A stretch of DNA of 64,000 nucleotides from JAHFPN01 sp036559465. Lineage in GTDB: Bacteria > Pseudomonadota > Alphaproteobacteria > Rhizobiales > Xanthobacteraceae. A program made the position numbers and the translations under genes. How positions within the stretch are numbered: position 1 is the stretch's first letter; each line of letters begins with the position of its first letter. Location of the stretch: assembly GCA_036559465.1 (NCBI GenBank), contig DATBTC010000084.1, forward strand, positions 4,212 through 68,211. The letters run 5' to 3'. A model generated the notes under the pieces. It did no database searches, had not been told where the DNA came from, and saw nothing but the letters and a program-made list of their open reading frames with translations. Below, one piece after another: positions 30,819-41,630 of this stretch.

Positions 30819-32347
30819 TTCACGCGCGCGAGCAGCGATCCGGTCGCGCTACGGCCGAACGCGACGACCTGGACCGGCGCGATAGCCGGGCCGGCGAAGC
30901 GGGCCGTGGGCGGCGCCTCGGCGAGATCACGTCCGAAGGCGATCCGCAGTGCCGCGTGCGCGGGGTCCATCAGGCCGCGCGCCTTGAAGTCGGGGTGGTG
31001 AAGCTCGGCCACGAACTGCACCATCGGCCCATGCATGAGATCGGCCGGCGCCATCGCGGCGAGGGCGAATTCCCGCTGCGTCATCGGAACCGGTCCAGCC
31101 GCGCGCACGAAGCGCTGCGATACCGGCACCTGCGAGTTGCCGAGGGGCCGTGCCGCCGGCGCATAGGCCAGCGCGGGTCCGGCCGGTTGCGCCGCCGGGC
31201 GTCCGACGATCGCCTCAGGCAGCGAAGCGGTGATCTCGAGATCGTCCGGCCGCGGACGCGGCAATGGAATGATCGACGCCATGGCCACGGGTTTCGTCTC
31301 GTGCGCAGGAGCGCCGGCCGGCCCGGTCTGCCAAGCCAATTGCGGCGTCTGCTGCGTGGGAATCGTCGGCGCCAACGCTGCACTTGCAGTCGGACGCGGC
31401 AAACCGGCGACGGGCGGCGGAGTGCTTCCGGGCGGCGGTGGACCGGCGGTGAGTGAAGCGATGGCCGGCAGGCGCCGGCGCTGGCTCGGGGTTGGCGTCT
31501 CTTCCTCTTCCTCGTCGGCCTTGCCGAACAGCGAGGCGATGAAAGTCTTCGCGCGTCCTGTTACGCTCGTCCGTTCCGGATTTTCGGTCTCGATCGCGTC
31601 CGCACCGGGCGCGCCGCGTGACGCGAGCGCGATCTGGCCGGGGCGGCCGCCGCGCTTCTCGAGTGCGGCGAGCGCGATCTCGTAGCCCGGCATCGGCTTG
31701 CCGTCGGCGGGCAGATGCACGGTCTTGCCGTTGGGGAAGACGCGGGCGAGCTGATCGCGGGTCATGCGCGGCCAATGGCGAATGCCGCCGGTGTCCATAT
31801 GCACGAAGGGCGAGCCGGAGGTCGGATAGAAGCCGACGCCGCCGCGCTCCATGCGCAGCCCGGCGACGCGCAGCTCCGAAAGCTCGACGCCGGGGATGTA
31901 GAAATCGATGGCCTTGCCCATCATGTGCTGGCTGAAACGGGCGACGCCGCGGCCGCGCTTGCGCAGCATCGCGTTGGTCTGCGGCGAGCGATAGGCGGAG
32001 ACGATGGTGACCGGCTCCTTGGCGTCGACTTCGCGGTGGATCTCCCACAGAAGATCGAACAGTTGCGGGTCCATGCGCGTGGGTTCGTCGCGCCGCCAGT
32101 CGCGCAACAGCCAATTGATCTTTTCGAGCCCCTGCGGGTCGTAGCGGCCTTCGCGTTTGAAGGTGACGGTGAGCGTCTCGCCGGTATGCATGTGGTGGAA
32201 CGAGAGCGTGCGCGTGTCGCCGTTGGCGATCGCGTTCTCGAGTCTGCCGGCTGATGCGAAAGCGAAGATAGCCGCGAAGCCCACTACGGTGAGCGGGCGA
32301 GCTACCCGGTCGCTGAGGATATATCGTCCGGTACTGACTATCGGCAC
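30815..32347 (-). CDS. DUF882/YcbK-type (peptidase M15-like) exported protein
   Basis: A 510-residue protein. After a hydrophobic N-terminus (about 18-35), the DUF882 domain (about 45-210) shows LSFHHMHTGETL, IVSAYRSPQTN, SQHMMGKAIDFYIPG and VHMDTG. The His/Asp pattern is that of the M15 metallopeptidase fold. The long remainder is low-complexity Pro/Ala/Thr-rich. In E. coli the homologue YcbK lies beside the L,D-transpeptidase YcbB, and here too the transpeptidase gene lies directly upstream, implying joint cell-wall work. Confidence 0.87.
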   Translation of the reverse strand: MPIVSTGRYILSDRVARPLTVVGFAAIFAFASAGRLENAIANGDTRTLSFHHMHTGETLTVTFKREGRYDPQGLEKINWLLRDWRRDEPTRMDPQLFDLLWEIHREVDAKEPVTIVSAYRSPQTNAMLRKRGRGVARFSQHMMGKAIDFYIPGVELSELRVAGLRMERGGVGFYPTSGSPFVHMDTGGIRHWPRMTRDQLARVFPNGKTVHLPADGKPMPGYEIALAALEKRGGRPGQIALASRGAPGADAIETENPERTSVTGRAKTFIASLFGKADEEEEETPTPSQRRRLPAIASLTAGPPPPGSTPPPVAGLPRPTASAALAPTIPTQQTPQLAWQTGPAGAPAHETKPVAMASIIPLPRPRPDDLEITASLPEAIVGRPAAQPAGPALAYAPAARPLGNSQVPVSQRFVRAAGPVPMTQREFALAAMAPADLMHGPMVQFVAELHHPDFKARGLMDPAHAALRIAFGRDLAEAPPTARFAGPAIAPVQVVAFGRSATGSLLARVN

Positions 32348-32599
32348 GAACCCGTCCCGTGGCGTGTCGAATTGGGCGAACCCGTGCGGCCCCCACTGGC
32401 CGCAATCAGGCTGAACGTACTCTTACCGGGCGGGGTTAATAGCTGATTGCCGACACCGCCCCCTTTTGACTGGGTAGCGGCGGATCGTGGCGAAAAGGTG
32501 CCTCGGGACGGGCGTTAGCGGTGGATTACCGGGGCAATCCAAAGGCTTGCGGCCCCTTGTTGGGCAAGGGGCCGCTCCAAACTGGGATTCAGGCTTGTA
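32348..32599. other. Intergenic segment with a strong hairpin
   Basis: About 250 bases between the transpeptidase stop and the DUF882 start, both minus strand. GCGGCCCCTTG (32549-32559) and CAAGGGGCCGC (32565-32575) form an 11-pair stem with a 5-base loop. No T-run follows on either strand, so it is either a non-canonical terminator or an mRNA-stabilising element after the transpeptidase gene. The promoter of the DUF882 gene is not obvious. Confidence 0.5.
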
Positions 32600-34675
32600 C
32601 TAGCGGCTCAGGAACCAGTTGAAAAAGTTGCCGCCCCGGCCGGCGAAGCGGTCATCCGGCAGGCGCAGCGCATCGCGGTTGATGGTCGTAGCCGGACGCC
32701 GCTCGACCGCGATGTCGGCGACCCGCCGTTCGCTGCTCTTGAGCACGGCGAGCAGCCGCGCGTCGCGTCCATAGACGTCCTCGCGGATCTGCAGCTTGCC
32801 GGCTTCATCGACGAACGCGCTCTGGTAGGTGAGGTGGACCGGGATCTGGCTCGGCAGGCGGATATCGACCTCGCCGGGTCCGAACATCTTGCGGATGCGG
32901 TCCTGCGTATAGCCTTCCTTCGGCAGCGCGATCGACAACAGCACCTCGGCATATTTCACCGGGTCCAGTACGCGCATGCAGCCGTGGCTAAATGCGCGCT
33001 TGTCGAGGGTGAACAGTTTCTTGTCCGGCGTGTCATGCTGGTAGACCAGGAACTTGTTCGGAAAGTTGAAGCGGATGCGCCCAAGCGCGTTGTTGTCGCC
33101 CGGTGGTTGGTAGATGTGGATCGTGCCGTCCGGGTTGCGCGTGAGCTTCAGCCCGATGCGATCCATCGCCTGCGGGTCCTGCTGTAGCGCCGGAAGGTAC
33201 TCGTTCTGGATGATCGAGGGCGGCACGTTCCAGGTCGGGTTGACGGTGATGTGCGTCATGTACGCGCTGGTGATCGGGGTCGCCAGATTGCCCGGCTTGC
33301 CGACGACGATCCGCGTGTTCCAGACCATCTGATTGTCGCGCACGACCTTCAGCGTGTAGTCGGGGATGTTGACTATCACATGGACTTTGCCGAGGTCGCG
33401 CGGCGCCCAGCGCCAGCGTTCCATGTTGGCGATGATGACGTCGGCATCGCGCTCGCGGCGCGGCGGGTTGAGCGCATCGATGGTCGCCTGATTCAGATTG
33501 CCGGTGGGCGACAGCTTGCGCTGGGTCTGGAATTTCTTCACCGCCTCGGCGAGCGGCTTGTCATAGGTGTCGTCGCCAGGGACGCCAAGCCGCTCGCGCA
33601 ACAGCGCCACGCGTGCGTCGCGCATCGGCTTCTTAAGATCGACCTTCAGCAGCGGGCCGCCCGGGATCGGTTTCGGGCCCACATCGGCGGCACGCCCGCG
33701 CGCGTCGGCAAGCTTAGCCTTGAGCGCCTTGTAAGCATCGTGTGGCGGCTGATAGCCGTCGAGCGCCTCGGCCATGTTCCTGGCCCCGGCTATGCGGGCG
33801 AGCACTTCGGCGGGCTCCGGCGCGGTCGGGTAGTAGAGAATGTCGTAGGTGATGCGCGAGAAATGCACGCGGCCGGTCTGCGCATGGCGCGCGAAGTCGA
33901 AGATCGCGGCGGTGAACTTGAGCTCGGCTTCCGCGAGGCCGTCGGCATCGGCGATGGCCTTGAAGTTCGGCATCGGATAATCGGCGGGATCGAGGCCGTC
34001 GGCTTCGATGCCCCGCAGGTACGCAAACGCGGCGGTGGCGCGCGCGGTCTCGGCACCCTTCTCGACCCAGAGCGGGACGAAGCCGCGGTCGCGGTAGAAT
34101 TGCTCGGCCGCCGCGCGTTCGTTCTTGCGGTTGAAATAGCGCTCGCCGCGCAGCGCCAGGAGATCACGAAGCTTCTCCGCGACGACCGTTTCAGAGGACG
34201 CGAGCGTGGTTGCGAGCGGCGCTTTGACGAGATCCTTGCCGGTGAGCGGAGCATCGGGCTGAGCTGCGGTCGCAGGCTGAGCGGGAGCTAGCGTGCTCGC
34301 CGTGATGGGTCCAACATCTTTGAGCGTGATCGGCGCCACGCCGGCCGGCTCGGGCGTCGGCACCTGTGACGCGATCCACTTGTCGCCGCCTTCGCGCGCG
34401 AGATCGGCCAACGTGAGCGGCGGAACGTCGGCGGCCTGCGGCGTCGGGATAAAGTCTTCGATTCGCTGGGTAGTCGCAGAGGGCGTTTGCGCGACCGCGG
34501 CGGTGTCGGCCGCGCGGAAGCCGGTGAAATCGCGATCCGCGGAAAACAGGAAAATCCCGATCAGCGCCAGCAGGCCGAGGCCAGCGACGAAGGCGCTCAT
34601 GCGTCCGGGGCTCATGGGCTCGCGATTCTCGCCGCCGGTCGCCGCTGTAAACCTCTCCCACAATGCCCGTAGCAT
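32600..34675 (-). CDS. L,D-transpeptidase, YcbB/LdtD type
   Basis: Makes 3-3 cross-links between meso-diaminopimelate residues in peptidoglycan. The 691-residue protein has a cytoplasmic start and one membrane segment (about 28-45), a Pro/Thr-rich linker, the scaffold domain (about 170-350), a PG_binding_1-like helix region (DDTYDKPLAEAVKKFQ, about 370-410) and a YkuD catalytic domain (about 430-620). The catalytic motif is SHGCMRV with Cys566. The large insert and length match LdtD rather than the short ErfK type. The DUF882 gene follows downstream on the same strand. Confidence 0.94.
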   Translation of the reverse strand: MLRALWERFTAATGGENREPMSPGRMSAFVAGLGLLALIGIFLFSADRDFTGFRAADTAAVAQTPSATTQRIEDFIPTPQAADVPPLTLADLAREGGDKWIASQVPTPEPAGVAPITLKDVGPITASTLAPAQPATAAQPDAPLTGKDLVKAPLATTLASSETVVAEKLRDLLALRGERYFNRKNERAAAEQFYRDRGFVPLWVEKGAETARATAAFAYLRGIEADGLDPADYPMPNFKAIADADGLAEAELKFTAAIFDFARHAQTGRVHFSRITYDILYYPTAPEPAEVLARIAGARNMAEALDGYQPPHDAYKALKAKLADARGRAADVGPKPIPGGPLLKVDLKKPMRDARVALLRERLGVPGDDTYDKPLAEAVKKFQTQRKLSPTGNLNQATIDALNPPRRERDADVIIANMERWRWAPRDLGKVHVIVNIPDYTLKVVRDNQMVWNTRIVVGKPGNLATPITSAYMTHITVNPTWNVPPSIIQNEYLPALQQDPQAMDRIGLKLTRNPDGTIHIYQPPGDNNALGRIRFNFPNKFLVYQHDTPDKKLFTLDKRAFSHGCMRVLDPVKYAEVLLSIALPKEGYTQDRIRKMFGPGEVDIRLPSQIPVHLTYQSAFVDEAGKLQIREDVYGRDARLLAVLKSSERRVADIAVERRPATTINRDALRLPDDRFAGRGGNFFNWFLSR

Positions 34676-34783
34676 GGCCTCTCCTGCGCTCAGCGGTAGC
34701 GATCTTAGGATAGGGGTTGTGGCAGTCTCAGGGCCGGGGAATCAAGTCTTTCCGGGCCCTGACAGGTCAAAGGATTGCGAGCG

Positions 34784-36283
<1,500 letters not shown>

Positions 36284-36435
36284 TTTCCCTCCCGGCCGTG
36301 CCGTTCCGGGACAATCTGGGCCGAGTGCGTTAATGGAAGCTGAAAGCCGGCCACCAAGCGCTGGCAGGATTGGCCTTGCGGGGCCATTGATCGCGGCCAG
36401 CGGGCACGCAATATGAGTGGCGAAGGGAAAAATCC

Positions 36436-38265
36436 GTGAATCGACCGTCTTCTGCGACCGCCGTCCGTCCCGCCGACGCGCTCGGCCTGCTTCCGGAATG
36501 GAACCTTGCCGATCTCTACCCCGGCATCGATGCGCCGGAGGTGGCGGCCGATCTCGCCCGCGCCGAGGCCGAATGCGCCGTGTTCGAAGAGGCCTACAAG
36601 GGCAAGCTCGCTGAAATCGCCGCGTCCGCGCGGGCCGGCGCCGAGCTCGGCGCGGCGGTGGTCCGTTACGAGAAGATCGAGGACCTGCTTGGCCGGCTGA
36701 TGTCCTTCGCCGGGCTGGTCCATGCCGGCGACACTACCGATGCCAAGCGCGCCAAGTTCTACGGCGACGTGCAGGACAAGATCACCGCGGCCTCGACGCA
36801 TCTCCTGTTCTTCACGCTGGAGCTCAACCGCATCGACGACGCGCTGATCGAGAAGGCGCTCGGCGAGTCGGCCTTCGGCCACTACCGGCCCTGGGTCGAG
36901 GATGTGCGGAAAGAGAAGCCCTACCAGCTCGAGGACCGCATCGAGCAGCTCTTCCACGAAAAGTCGGTCACCGGCCGCGGTGCCTGGAACCGGCTGTTCG
37001 ACGAGACCATGGCGGGCCTGCGCTTCAAGGTCGACGGCAAGGAGCTCCTGCTCGAACAGACGCTGACTTTGATGCAGGACCCCGACGAGTCGCGCCGCCG
37101 CGCCGGCTCCGACGCGGTCGCCGAGGTGCTGAAGAAGAATCTCCGCCTGTTCGCGCTCGTCACCAACACGCTCTCCAAGGACAAGGCGATCTCCGACCGC
37201 TGGCGCGGCTTCGAGGACGTGGCCGACGCGCGGCATCTGTCGAACCGTGTCGAGCGCGAGGTGGTGGATGCGCTGGTCGCGGCCGTACGCGCCGGGTTCC
37301 CGCGGCTCTCGCACCGCTACTACGCAATCAAGGCCAGGTGGTTCGGCAAGGACAAGCTCGACCACTGGGACCGCAACGCGCCGTTGCCCAAGGTCGAAAC
37401 GCGCACCATCGGCTGGGACGAGGCGCGCGAGCGCGTGCTCAACGCTTACGGCGCTTTCTCGCCGAAGATGGCCGCGATTGCCAAGCGCTTCTTCGACGAG
37501 CGCTGGATCGACGCCCCGGTGCGGGCCGGCAAGGCGTCGGGCGCTTTCTCGCACCCGACCGTGCCCTCGGCGCATCCCTATGTCCTGTTGAATTATCAAG
37601 GCAAGCCGCGCGACGTCATGACGCTCGCTCATGAACTCGGCCACGGCGTGCATCAGGTGCTGGCGGCGCCGAACGGCGCGCTGATGGCGCCGACGCCGCT
37701 GACGCTCGCCGAGACCGCCAGCGTATTCGGCGAGATGCTGACCTTCCGCGCGCTGCTCGCGGAAACCAAGAACCCGGCCCAGCGCAAAGCCATGCTCGCG
37801 CAAAAGGTCGAGGACATGCTGAACACGGTCGTGCGCCAGATCGCGTTCTATACGTTCGAGCGTAAGCTGCATCTGGAGCGCAAGAACGGCGAGCTCACCG
37901 CCGACAAGATTTCCGAACTATGGATGGAAGTGCAAGGCGAGAGCCTCGGCCCCGCCATCCGGCTCGGGTCGGGCTACGAGACCTTCTGGGCCTATATCCC
38001 GCACTTCATCCATTCGCCGTTCTACGTCTACGCCTATGCCTTCGGTGATTGCCTGGTGAACTCGCTCTATGCGGTTTACGAGAAGGCCGAGGCTGGCTTC
38101 GCCGAGCGCTATCTCGCCATGCTCGCCGCCGGCGGCACCAAGCATCATGCGGAATTGCTCAAGCCCTTCGGCCTGGACGCACGCGACCCGAAATTCTGGC
38201 AGAGCGGCCTCTCTGTGATCGAGCGGATGATCGACGAAATAGAGGTGCTCGACCGCAGCCAATGA
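36436..38265 (+). CDS. pepF: Oligoendopeptidase F, peptidase family M3
   Basis: A 609-residue cytosolic zinc peptidase that degrades short peptides. The zinc motif HELGHG begins at about His399 and the third ligand lies in the TPLTLAETASVFGE segment about 25 residues later. The N-terminal helical region and the C-terminal YAFGDCLVNSLYAVYEKA complete the M3B pattern. GTG 36436 is the start used; AAGGGAAAAATCC lies just upstream. The ABC1 kinase gene follows 30 bases later on the same strand. Confidence 0.94.
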   Translation: MNRPSSATAVRPADALGLLPEWNLADLYPGIDAPEVAADLARAEAECAVFEEAYKGKLAEIAASARAGAELGAAVVRYEKIEDLLGRLMSFAGLVHAGDTTDAKRAKFYGDVQDKITAASTHLLFFTLELNRIDDALIEKALGESAFGHYRPWVEDVRKEKPYQLEDRIEQLFHEKSVTGRGAWNRLFDETMAGLRFKVDGKELLLEQTLTLMQDPDESRRRAGSDAVAEVLKKNLRLFALVTNTLSKDKAISDRWRGFEDVADARHLSNRVEREVVDALVAAVRAGFPRLSHRYYAIKARWFGKDKLDHWDRNAPLPKVETRTIGWDEARERVLNAYGAFSPKMAAIAKRFFDERWIDAPVRAGKASGAFSHPTVPSAHPYVLLNYQGKPRDVMTLAHELGHGVHQVLAAPNGALMAPTPLTLAETASVFGEMLTFRALLAETKNPAQRKAMLAQKVEDMLNTVVRQIAFYTFERKLHLERKNGELTADKISELWMEVQGESLGPAIRLGSGYETFWAYIPHFIHSPFYVYAYAFGDCLVNSLYAVYEKAEAGFAERYLAMLAAGGTKHHAELLKPFGLDARDPKFWQSGLSVIERMIDEIEVLDRSQ

Positions 38266-38295
38266 CGCCATGATCCGGCGTTAGGTTCTCGTTCC

Positions 38296-39666
38296 ATGGC
38301 CGATCCTACAGACCGCGAACGAAACCGCATGTCCGCCCGCGCCGCGCGCTATGCGCGTGTCGGCGCCAATATGGGCGGGCTGGCGGCGAAGTTCGTCGGC
38401 GCGCGCGTGTTCGGGATCACGCTCGACCGCGGCGCGAACGCGCTGGCGCTTGCCGCGGCGCTGGGCGGCCTCAAGGGTCCGCTCATGAAGGTGGCCCAGC
38501 TCATGGCCACCATTCCCGATCTGCTGCCCGAGGAATACGCCACTGAGCTGATGAAATTGCAGAGCGAAGCGCCGCCCATGGGCTGGGCCTTCGTCAAGCG
38601 GCGCATGAGCGCCGAGCTCGGCCCCGATTGGCAGGAAAAATTCGGCTCCTTCGAACACAAGCCCGCGGCCGCAGCCTCGCTCGGCCAAGTGCACCGCGCG
38701 ACAGCGAAGGACGGCAAGCCGCTCGCCTGTAAGCTCCAGTATCCCGACATGCAATCGGCGGTCGAGGCGGATCTGTCGCAGCTCGATGTCCTGTTCGCCA
38801 TTCACCGCCGCATGGACCCGGTGATCGACACCCGCGAGATCGCCAAGGAAATCGGCGCCCGCGTGCGCGAGGAACTCGACTATCTCCGCGAGGCCAAGCA
38901 CGTCGCGCTCTATCAAGCGATGCTCACCAATGTGCCTGAGGTGCGTGTGCCGGCCGTGTGGCCGGAACTTTCGACCGGCCGGCTGCTCACCTTCGATTGG
39001 ATGGAAGGCACCAAGCTCCTCAAGCACAAGGACACGCCGCTCGAGATTCGCAACACGCTCGCGCAAGCGCTCTTTCACGCCTGGTGGCTGCCGTTCAGCC
39101 GCTTCGGCGTGATCCACGGCGACCCGCACTTGGGCAATTACACGGTGTTCGAGGAGCGAGGCGTGCCGGGCGGCATCAACCTGCTCGATTACGGCTGCAT
39201 TCGCATTTTCCCACCGAGCTTCGTCGGCGGCGTGGTCGATCTCTATCGCGGCTTGAGCGGAGGCGACGAGGCGCGCGTGGTGCACGCCTACGAAACCTGG
39301 GGCTTTCAGGGCCTCTCGCGCGAGTTGATCGACACCCTCAATATCTGGGCGCGTTTCATCTATGGGCCGCTCATGGACGACCGCGTGCGCACCATCGCCG
39401 ACGGCGTCGAGCCCGCCAAATACGGGCGCCGCGAAGCGTTCCAGGTGCATCAGGCGTTGCGCAAGCGCGGCCCGGTCACCGTGCCGCGCGAGTTCGTGTT
39501 CATGGATCGCGCCGCCATCGGCCTCGGCGGCGTATTTCTGCATCTGCGCGCCGAGCTGAACTTTCACCGCCTGTTCGAGGCCACCATTGCCGATTTCTTG
39601 GTGGCCGAAGTCACCCAGCGGCAAGCCGCGGCGCTGGCTGCCGCGGGGCTCGAGGGCGCTACCTAA
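38296..39666 (+). CDS. ABC1/UbiB (COQ8-like) atypical kinase
   Basis: A 456-residue member of the UbiB family, which supports ubiquinone synthesis or lipid homeostasis. Expected features are the Ala-rich loop AAAASLGQVHRA, the Lys of LACKLQYP, ELDYLREAKH, and the catalytic IHGDPHLGNY with LLDYGCIRI for metal binding. The family-specific KxGQ motif reads KVAQ here: Lys and Gln are kept but Gly is Ala. No membrane segments like those of UbiB itself are seen at the C-terminus. A role beyond the family-level description is not supported. Confidence 0.87.
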   Translation: MADPTDRERNRMSARAARYARVGANMGGLAAKFVGARVFGITLDRGANALALAAALGGLKGPLMKVAQLMATIPDLLPEEYATELMKLQSEAPPMGWAFVKRRMSAELGPDWQEKFGSFEHKPAAAASLGQVHRATAKDGKPLACKLQYPDMQSAVEADLSQLDVLFAIHRRMDPVIDTREIAKEIGARVREELDYLREAKHVALYQAMLTNVPEVRVPAVWPELSTGRLLTFDWMEGTKLLKHKDTPLEIRNTLAQALFHAWWLPFSRFGVIHGDPHLGNYTVFEERGVPGGINLLDYGCIRIFPPSFVGGVVDLYRGLSGGDEARVVHAYETWGFQGLSRELIDTLNIWARFIYGPLMDDRVRTIADGVEPAKYGRREAFQVHQALRKRGPVTVPREFVFMDRAAIGLGGVFLHLRAELNFHRLFEATIADFLVAEVTQRQAAALAAAGLEGAT

Positions 39667-39740
39667 GGCGGCGTTGCCCCTGTCACATGTTTCCGCTAAA
39701 GCCTGCGGAACGTTATCCAGCAAGGCTTGAGGGGCAAGCG

Positions 39741-39902
39741 ATGGCCGCGCACGAGCATCACGGCGAGCAGAAGTACACCCTGGCGGACGGGAACGACTAT
39801 CCCGCGCATCTGGCGATGTACGACGATTTCCTGAAGATCGTGAAGTGGACGATCATCTCCGTCGTGATCGTGCTCGCCTTCCTCTGGATCTTCATCTGGT
39901 AA
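39741..39902 (+). CDS. Small aa3-type cytochrome c oxidase subunit IV
   Basis: A 53-residue protein: a polar N-terminus (AAHEHHGEQKY), the conserved DYPAHLAMYDDFLKIVKW and a single membrane helix at the end. This matches the bacterial aa3 oxidase subunit IV family. In related genomes it commonly precedes pntAA, as here, 63 bases downstream. The main oxidase subunit genes are not in the window. It is too short for many gene finders. Confidence 0.88.
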   Translation: MAAHEHHGEQKYTLADGNDYPAHLAMYDDFLKIVKWTIISVVIVLAFLWIFIW

Positions 39903-39965
39903 TCTGGCAAGCCACCGGCCCCGCACGTCCCGCCTGCGTCTCTCCGAGTTCCGATCCGATTGCCC

Positions 39966-41108
39966 ATGATTATCGCGATCCCGGCCGAGCTTGATGCCAA
40001 CGAGCCGCGCGTCGCCGCGACGCCGGACACGGTCAAGCGTTTCGTCGCCCTCGGCAACACGGTCACGGTCGAAAGCGGCGCCGGCAAGCGTGCGGGCTTT
40101 CCCGACGGCGATTTTTCCGCGGCCGGTGCCAAGATCGCGAACGGTGCGAAAGATACGCTCGCCAATGCCGATATCGTCCTGAAGGTGCGTCGGCCCGCCA
40201 AGACCGAACTTTCCGCCTACAAGCCCGGAGCGATGCTGATCGGAATCCTCGATCCCTATGGCAACGATGCGGCAATTGCCGAGCTTGCAGCAGCAAAGCT
40301 CACAGCCATCACAATGGAGTTCCTGCCGCGCATCACCCGCGCCCAGTCCATGGACGTGCTCTCGAGTCAGGCGAACCTTGCTGGCTATCGTGCTGTGATC
40401 GACGCGTCCGCCGAATACGGCCGGGCGTTTCCCATGATGATGACCGCCGCCGGCACCGTGCCGGCCGCGCGTGTATTCGTGATGGGTGCGGGTGTTGCGG
40501 GCTTGCAAGCGATCGCAACTGCGCGGCGGCTGGGGGCGGTGGTTACTGCGACGGATGTGCGTCCTGCCGCGAAGGAGCAGGTAGAGTCGCTCGGCGCGAA
40601 ATTCGTCGCGGTGGAAGACGACGAATTCAAGCAGGCCGAGACCGCCGGCGGCTACGCCAAGGAAATGTCGAAGGACTATCAGGCCAAGCAAGCCGCGCTC
40701 GTCGCAGCCCATATCGCCAAGCAGGATATTGTCATCACCACTGCGCTCATTCCCGGCCGGCCCGCCCCGAAGCTCGTGAGCAAGGCGATGGTGGAGTCAA
40801 TGAGGCCGGGCTCCGTGCTGGTGGATCTCGCGGTCGAGCGCGGCGGCAATGTCGAGCTCGCCAAGCCCGGCGAAGTAGCCAACGTCAACGGCGTCAAGAT
40901 CGTGGGCTGGCTCAACATGCCCGGCCGCCTCGCGGCCACCTCGTCGGCGCTCTACGCGAAAAATCTCTTCGCGTTCCTCGAGATCATGTTCGACAAGAAG
41001 ACCAAGGCGTTCTCGGTCCCCTGGGACGACGAAATCGTCAAGGCGACGCTGCTCACCAAGGACGGCGCCGTGGTGCATCCGAGCTTCAAGCCCAAAGGAG
41101 CGGCCTGA
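39966..41108 (+). CDS. pntAA: NAD(P) transhydrogenase subunit alpha part 1
   Basis: The NAD(H)-binding domain I of proton-translocating transhydrogenase, which makes NADPH from NADH using the proton gradient. The 380-residue protein contains IPAELDANEPRVAATP at the start, EFLPRITRAQSMDVLSSQANLAGY, and the Rossmann motif GAGVAGLQAIATARRLGA. It ends in the mobile-loop and C-terminal region. The ATG at 39966 is used; a TTG lies two codons earlier. The split into three polypeptides is the alphaproteobacterial form. The stop overlaps the next ATG (TGATG). Confidence 0.95.
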   Translation: MIIAIPAELDANEPRVAATPDTVKRFVALGNTVTVESGAGKRAGFPDGDFSAAGAKIANGAKDTLANADIVLKVRRPAKTELSAYKPGAMLIGILDPYGNDAAIAELAAAKLTAITMEFLPRITRAQSMDVLSSQANLAGYRAVIDASAEYGRAFPMMMTAAGTVPAARVFVMGAGVAGLQAIATARRLGAVVTATDVRPAAKEQVESLGAKFVAVEDDEFKQAETAGGYAKEMSKDYQAKQAALVAAHIAKQDIVITTALIPGRPAPKLVSKAMVESMRPGSVLVDLAVERGGNVELAKPGEVANVNGVKIVGWLNMPGRLAATSSALYAKNLFAFLEIMFDKKTKAFSVPWDDEIVKATLLTKDGAVVHPSFKPKGAA

Positions 41109-41482
41109 TGATCGATCTGGTTCAATTCACCAACGAAGCGCTGCTGCCGCTCGGCGCCATGCCGGCCGCCGGCACCGGCGACGTCGATCCGTTCCTGTTC
41201 CGGCTCTCGATCTTCGTGCTCGCGGTGTTCGTCGGCTATTACGTGGTTTGGTCGGTGACGCCGGCGCTGCACACGCCGCTGATGTCGGTGACCAACGCGA
41301 TCTCGTCGGTGATCGTGGTCGGCGCCTTGCTCGCCACCGGTGTCGACATCGCCGGCAGCGATTCCGGCCCATGGTGGGCGAGGGCGCTCGGCTTTGCCGC
41401 GCTCGCCATGGCCGCGGTCAATATCTTCGGCGGCTTCCTGGTCACCCAGCGCATGCTCAGCATGTATCAGAAGAAGAAATGA
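41108..41482 (+). CDS. pntAB: NAD(P) transhydrogenase subunit alpha part 2
   Basis: A 124-residue membrane domain with three to four helices (FLFRLSIFVLAVFVGYYVVW; ISSVIVVGALLATG; FAALAMAAVNIFGGFLVTQRM) that with PntB forms the proton channel. The conserved TPLMSVTNAISS segment is present. It starts within the pntAA stop. A repeat element separates it from pntB. Confidence 0.95.
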   Translation: MIDLVQFTNEALLPLGAMPAAGTGDVDPFLFRLSIFVLAVFVGYYVVWSVTPALHTPLMSVTNAISSVIVVGALLATGVDIAGSDSGPWWARALGFAALAMAAVNIFGGFLVTQRMLSMYQKKK

Positions 41483-41513
41483 TAACGGTGATGATGCCGC
41501 TTCCGAATACATG

Positions 41514-41611
41514 CCGTCACCCTGAGGTGCCCGCGCGTAGCGCGGGCCTCGAAGGGGGACGGCGCCATCATCCTTCGAGGGCGGCCTTCGGCCGCCACCT
41601 CAGGATGACGG
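41514..41611. repeat. Intergenic mosaic palindromic repeat inside the pnt operon
   Basis: The outer arms CCGTCACCCTGAGGTG (41514-41529) and CACCTCAGGATGACGG (41596-41611) are complementary with one mismatch. Inside lie CCCGCGC-GTA-GCGCGGG, a second pair CCTCGAAGG/CCTTCGAGG, and GGCGGCC-TTC-GGCCGCC. The words CGTCATCCTGAGG and CCTTCGAGG are typical of a high-copy intergenic element I recall from Bradyrhizobium and relatives. It could fold into a large branched hairpin in the mRNA between pntAB and pntB and so alter their expression ratio. Confidence 0.85.
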
Positions 41612-41630
41612 GGTTGATGGGGACGCGGGC

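Noticed and set aside
32549..32575. 11-pair hairpin as a normal rho-independent terminator
   Set aside because: No T-run follows on either strand, so it is noted only as a hairpin.
38281..39723. 480-codon minus-strand frame opposite the ABC1 kinase
   Set aside because: Shadow of the kinase gene, whose catalytic motifs are intact on the plus strand.
41514..41611. The repeat as a CRISPR or insertion sequence
   Set aside because: It is a single palindromic unit with no regular spacers, no cas genes and no transposase frame.
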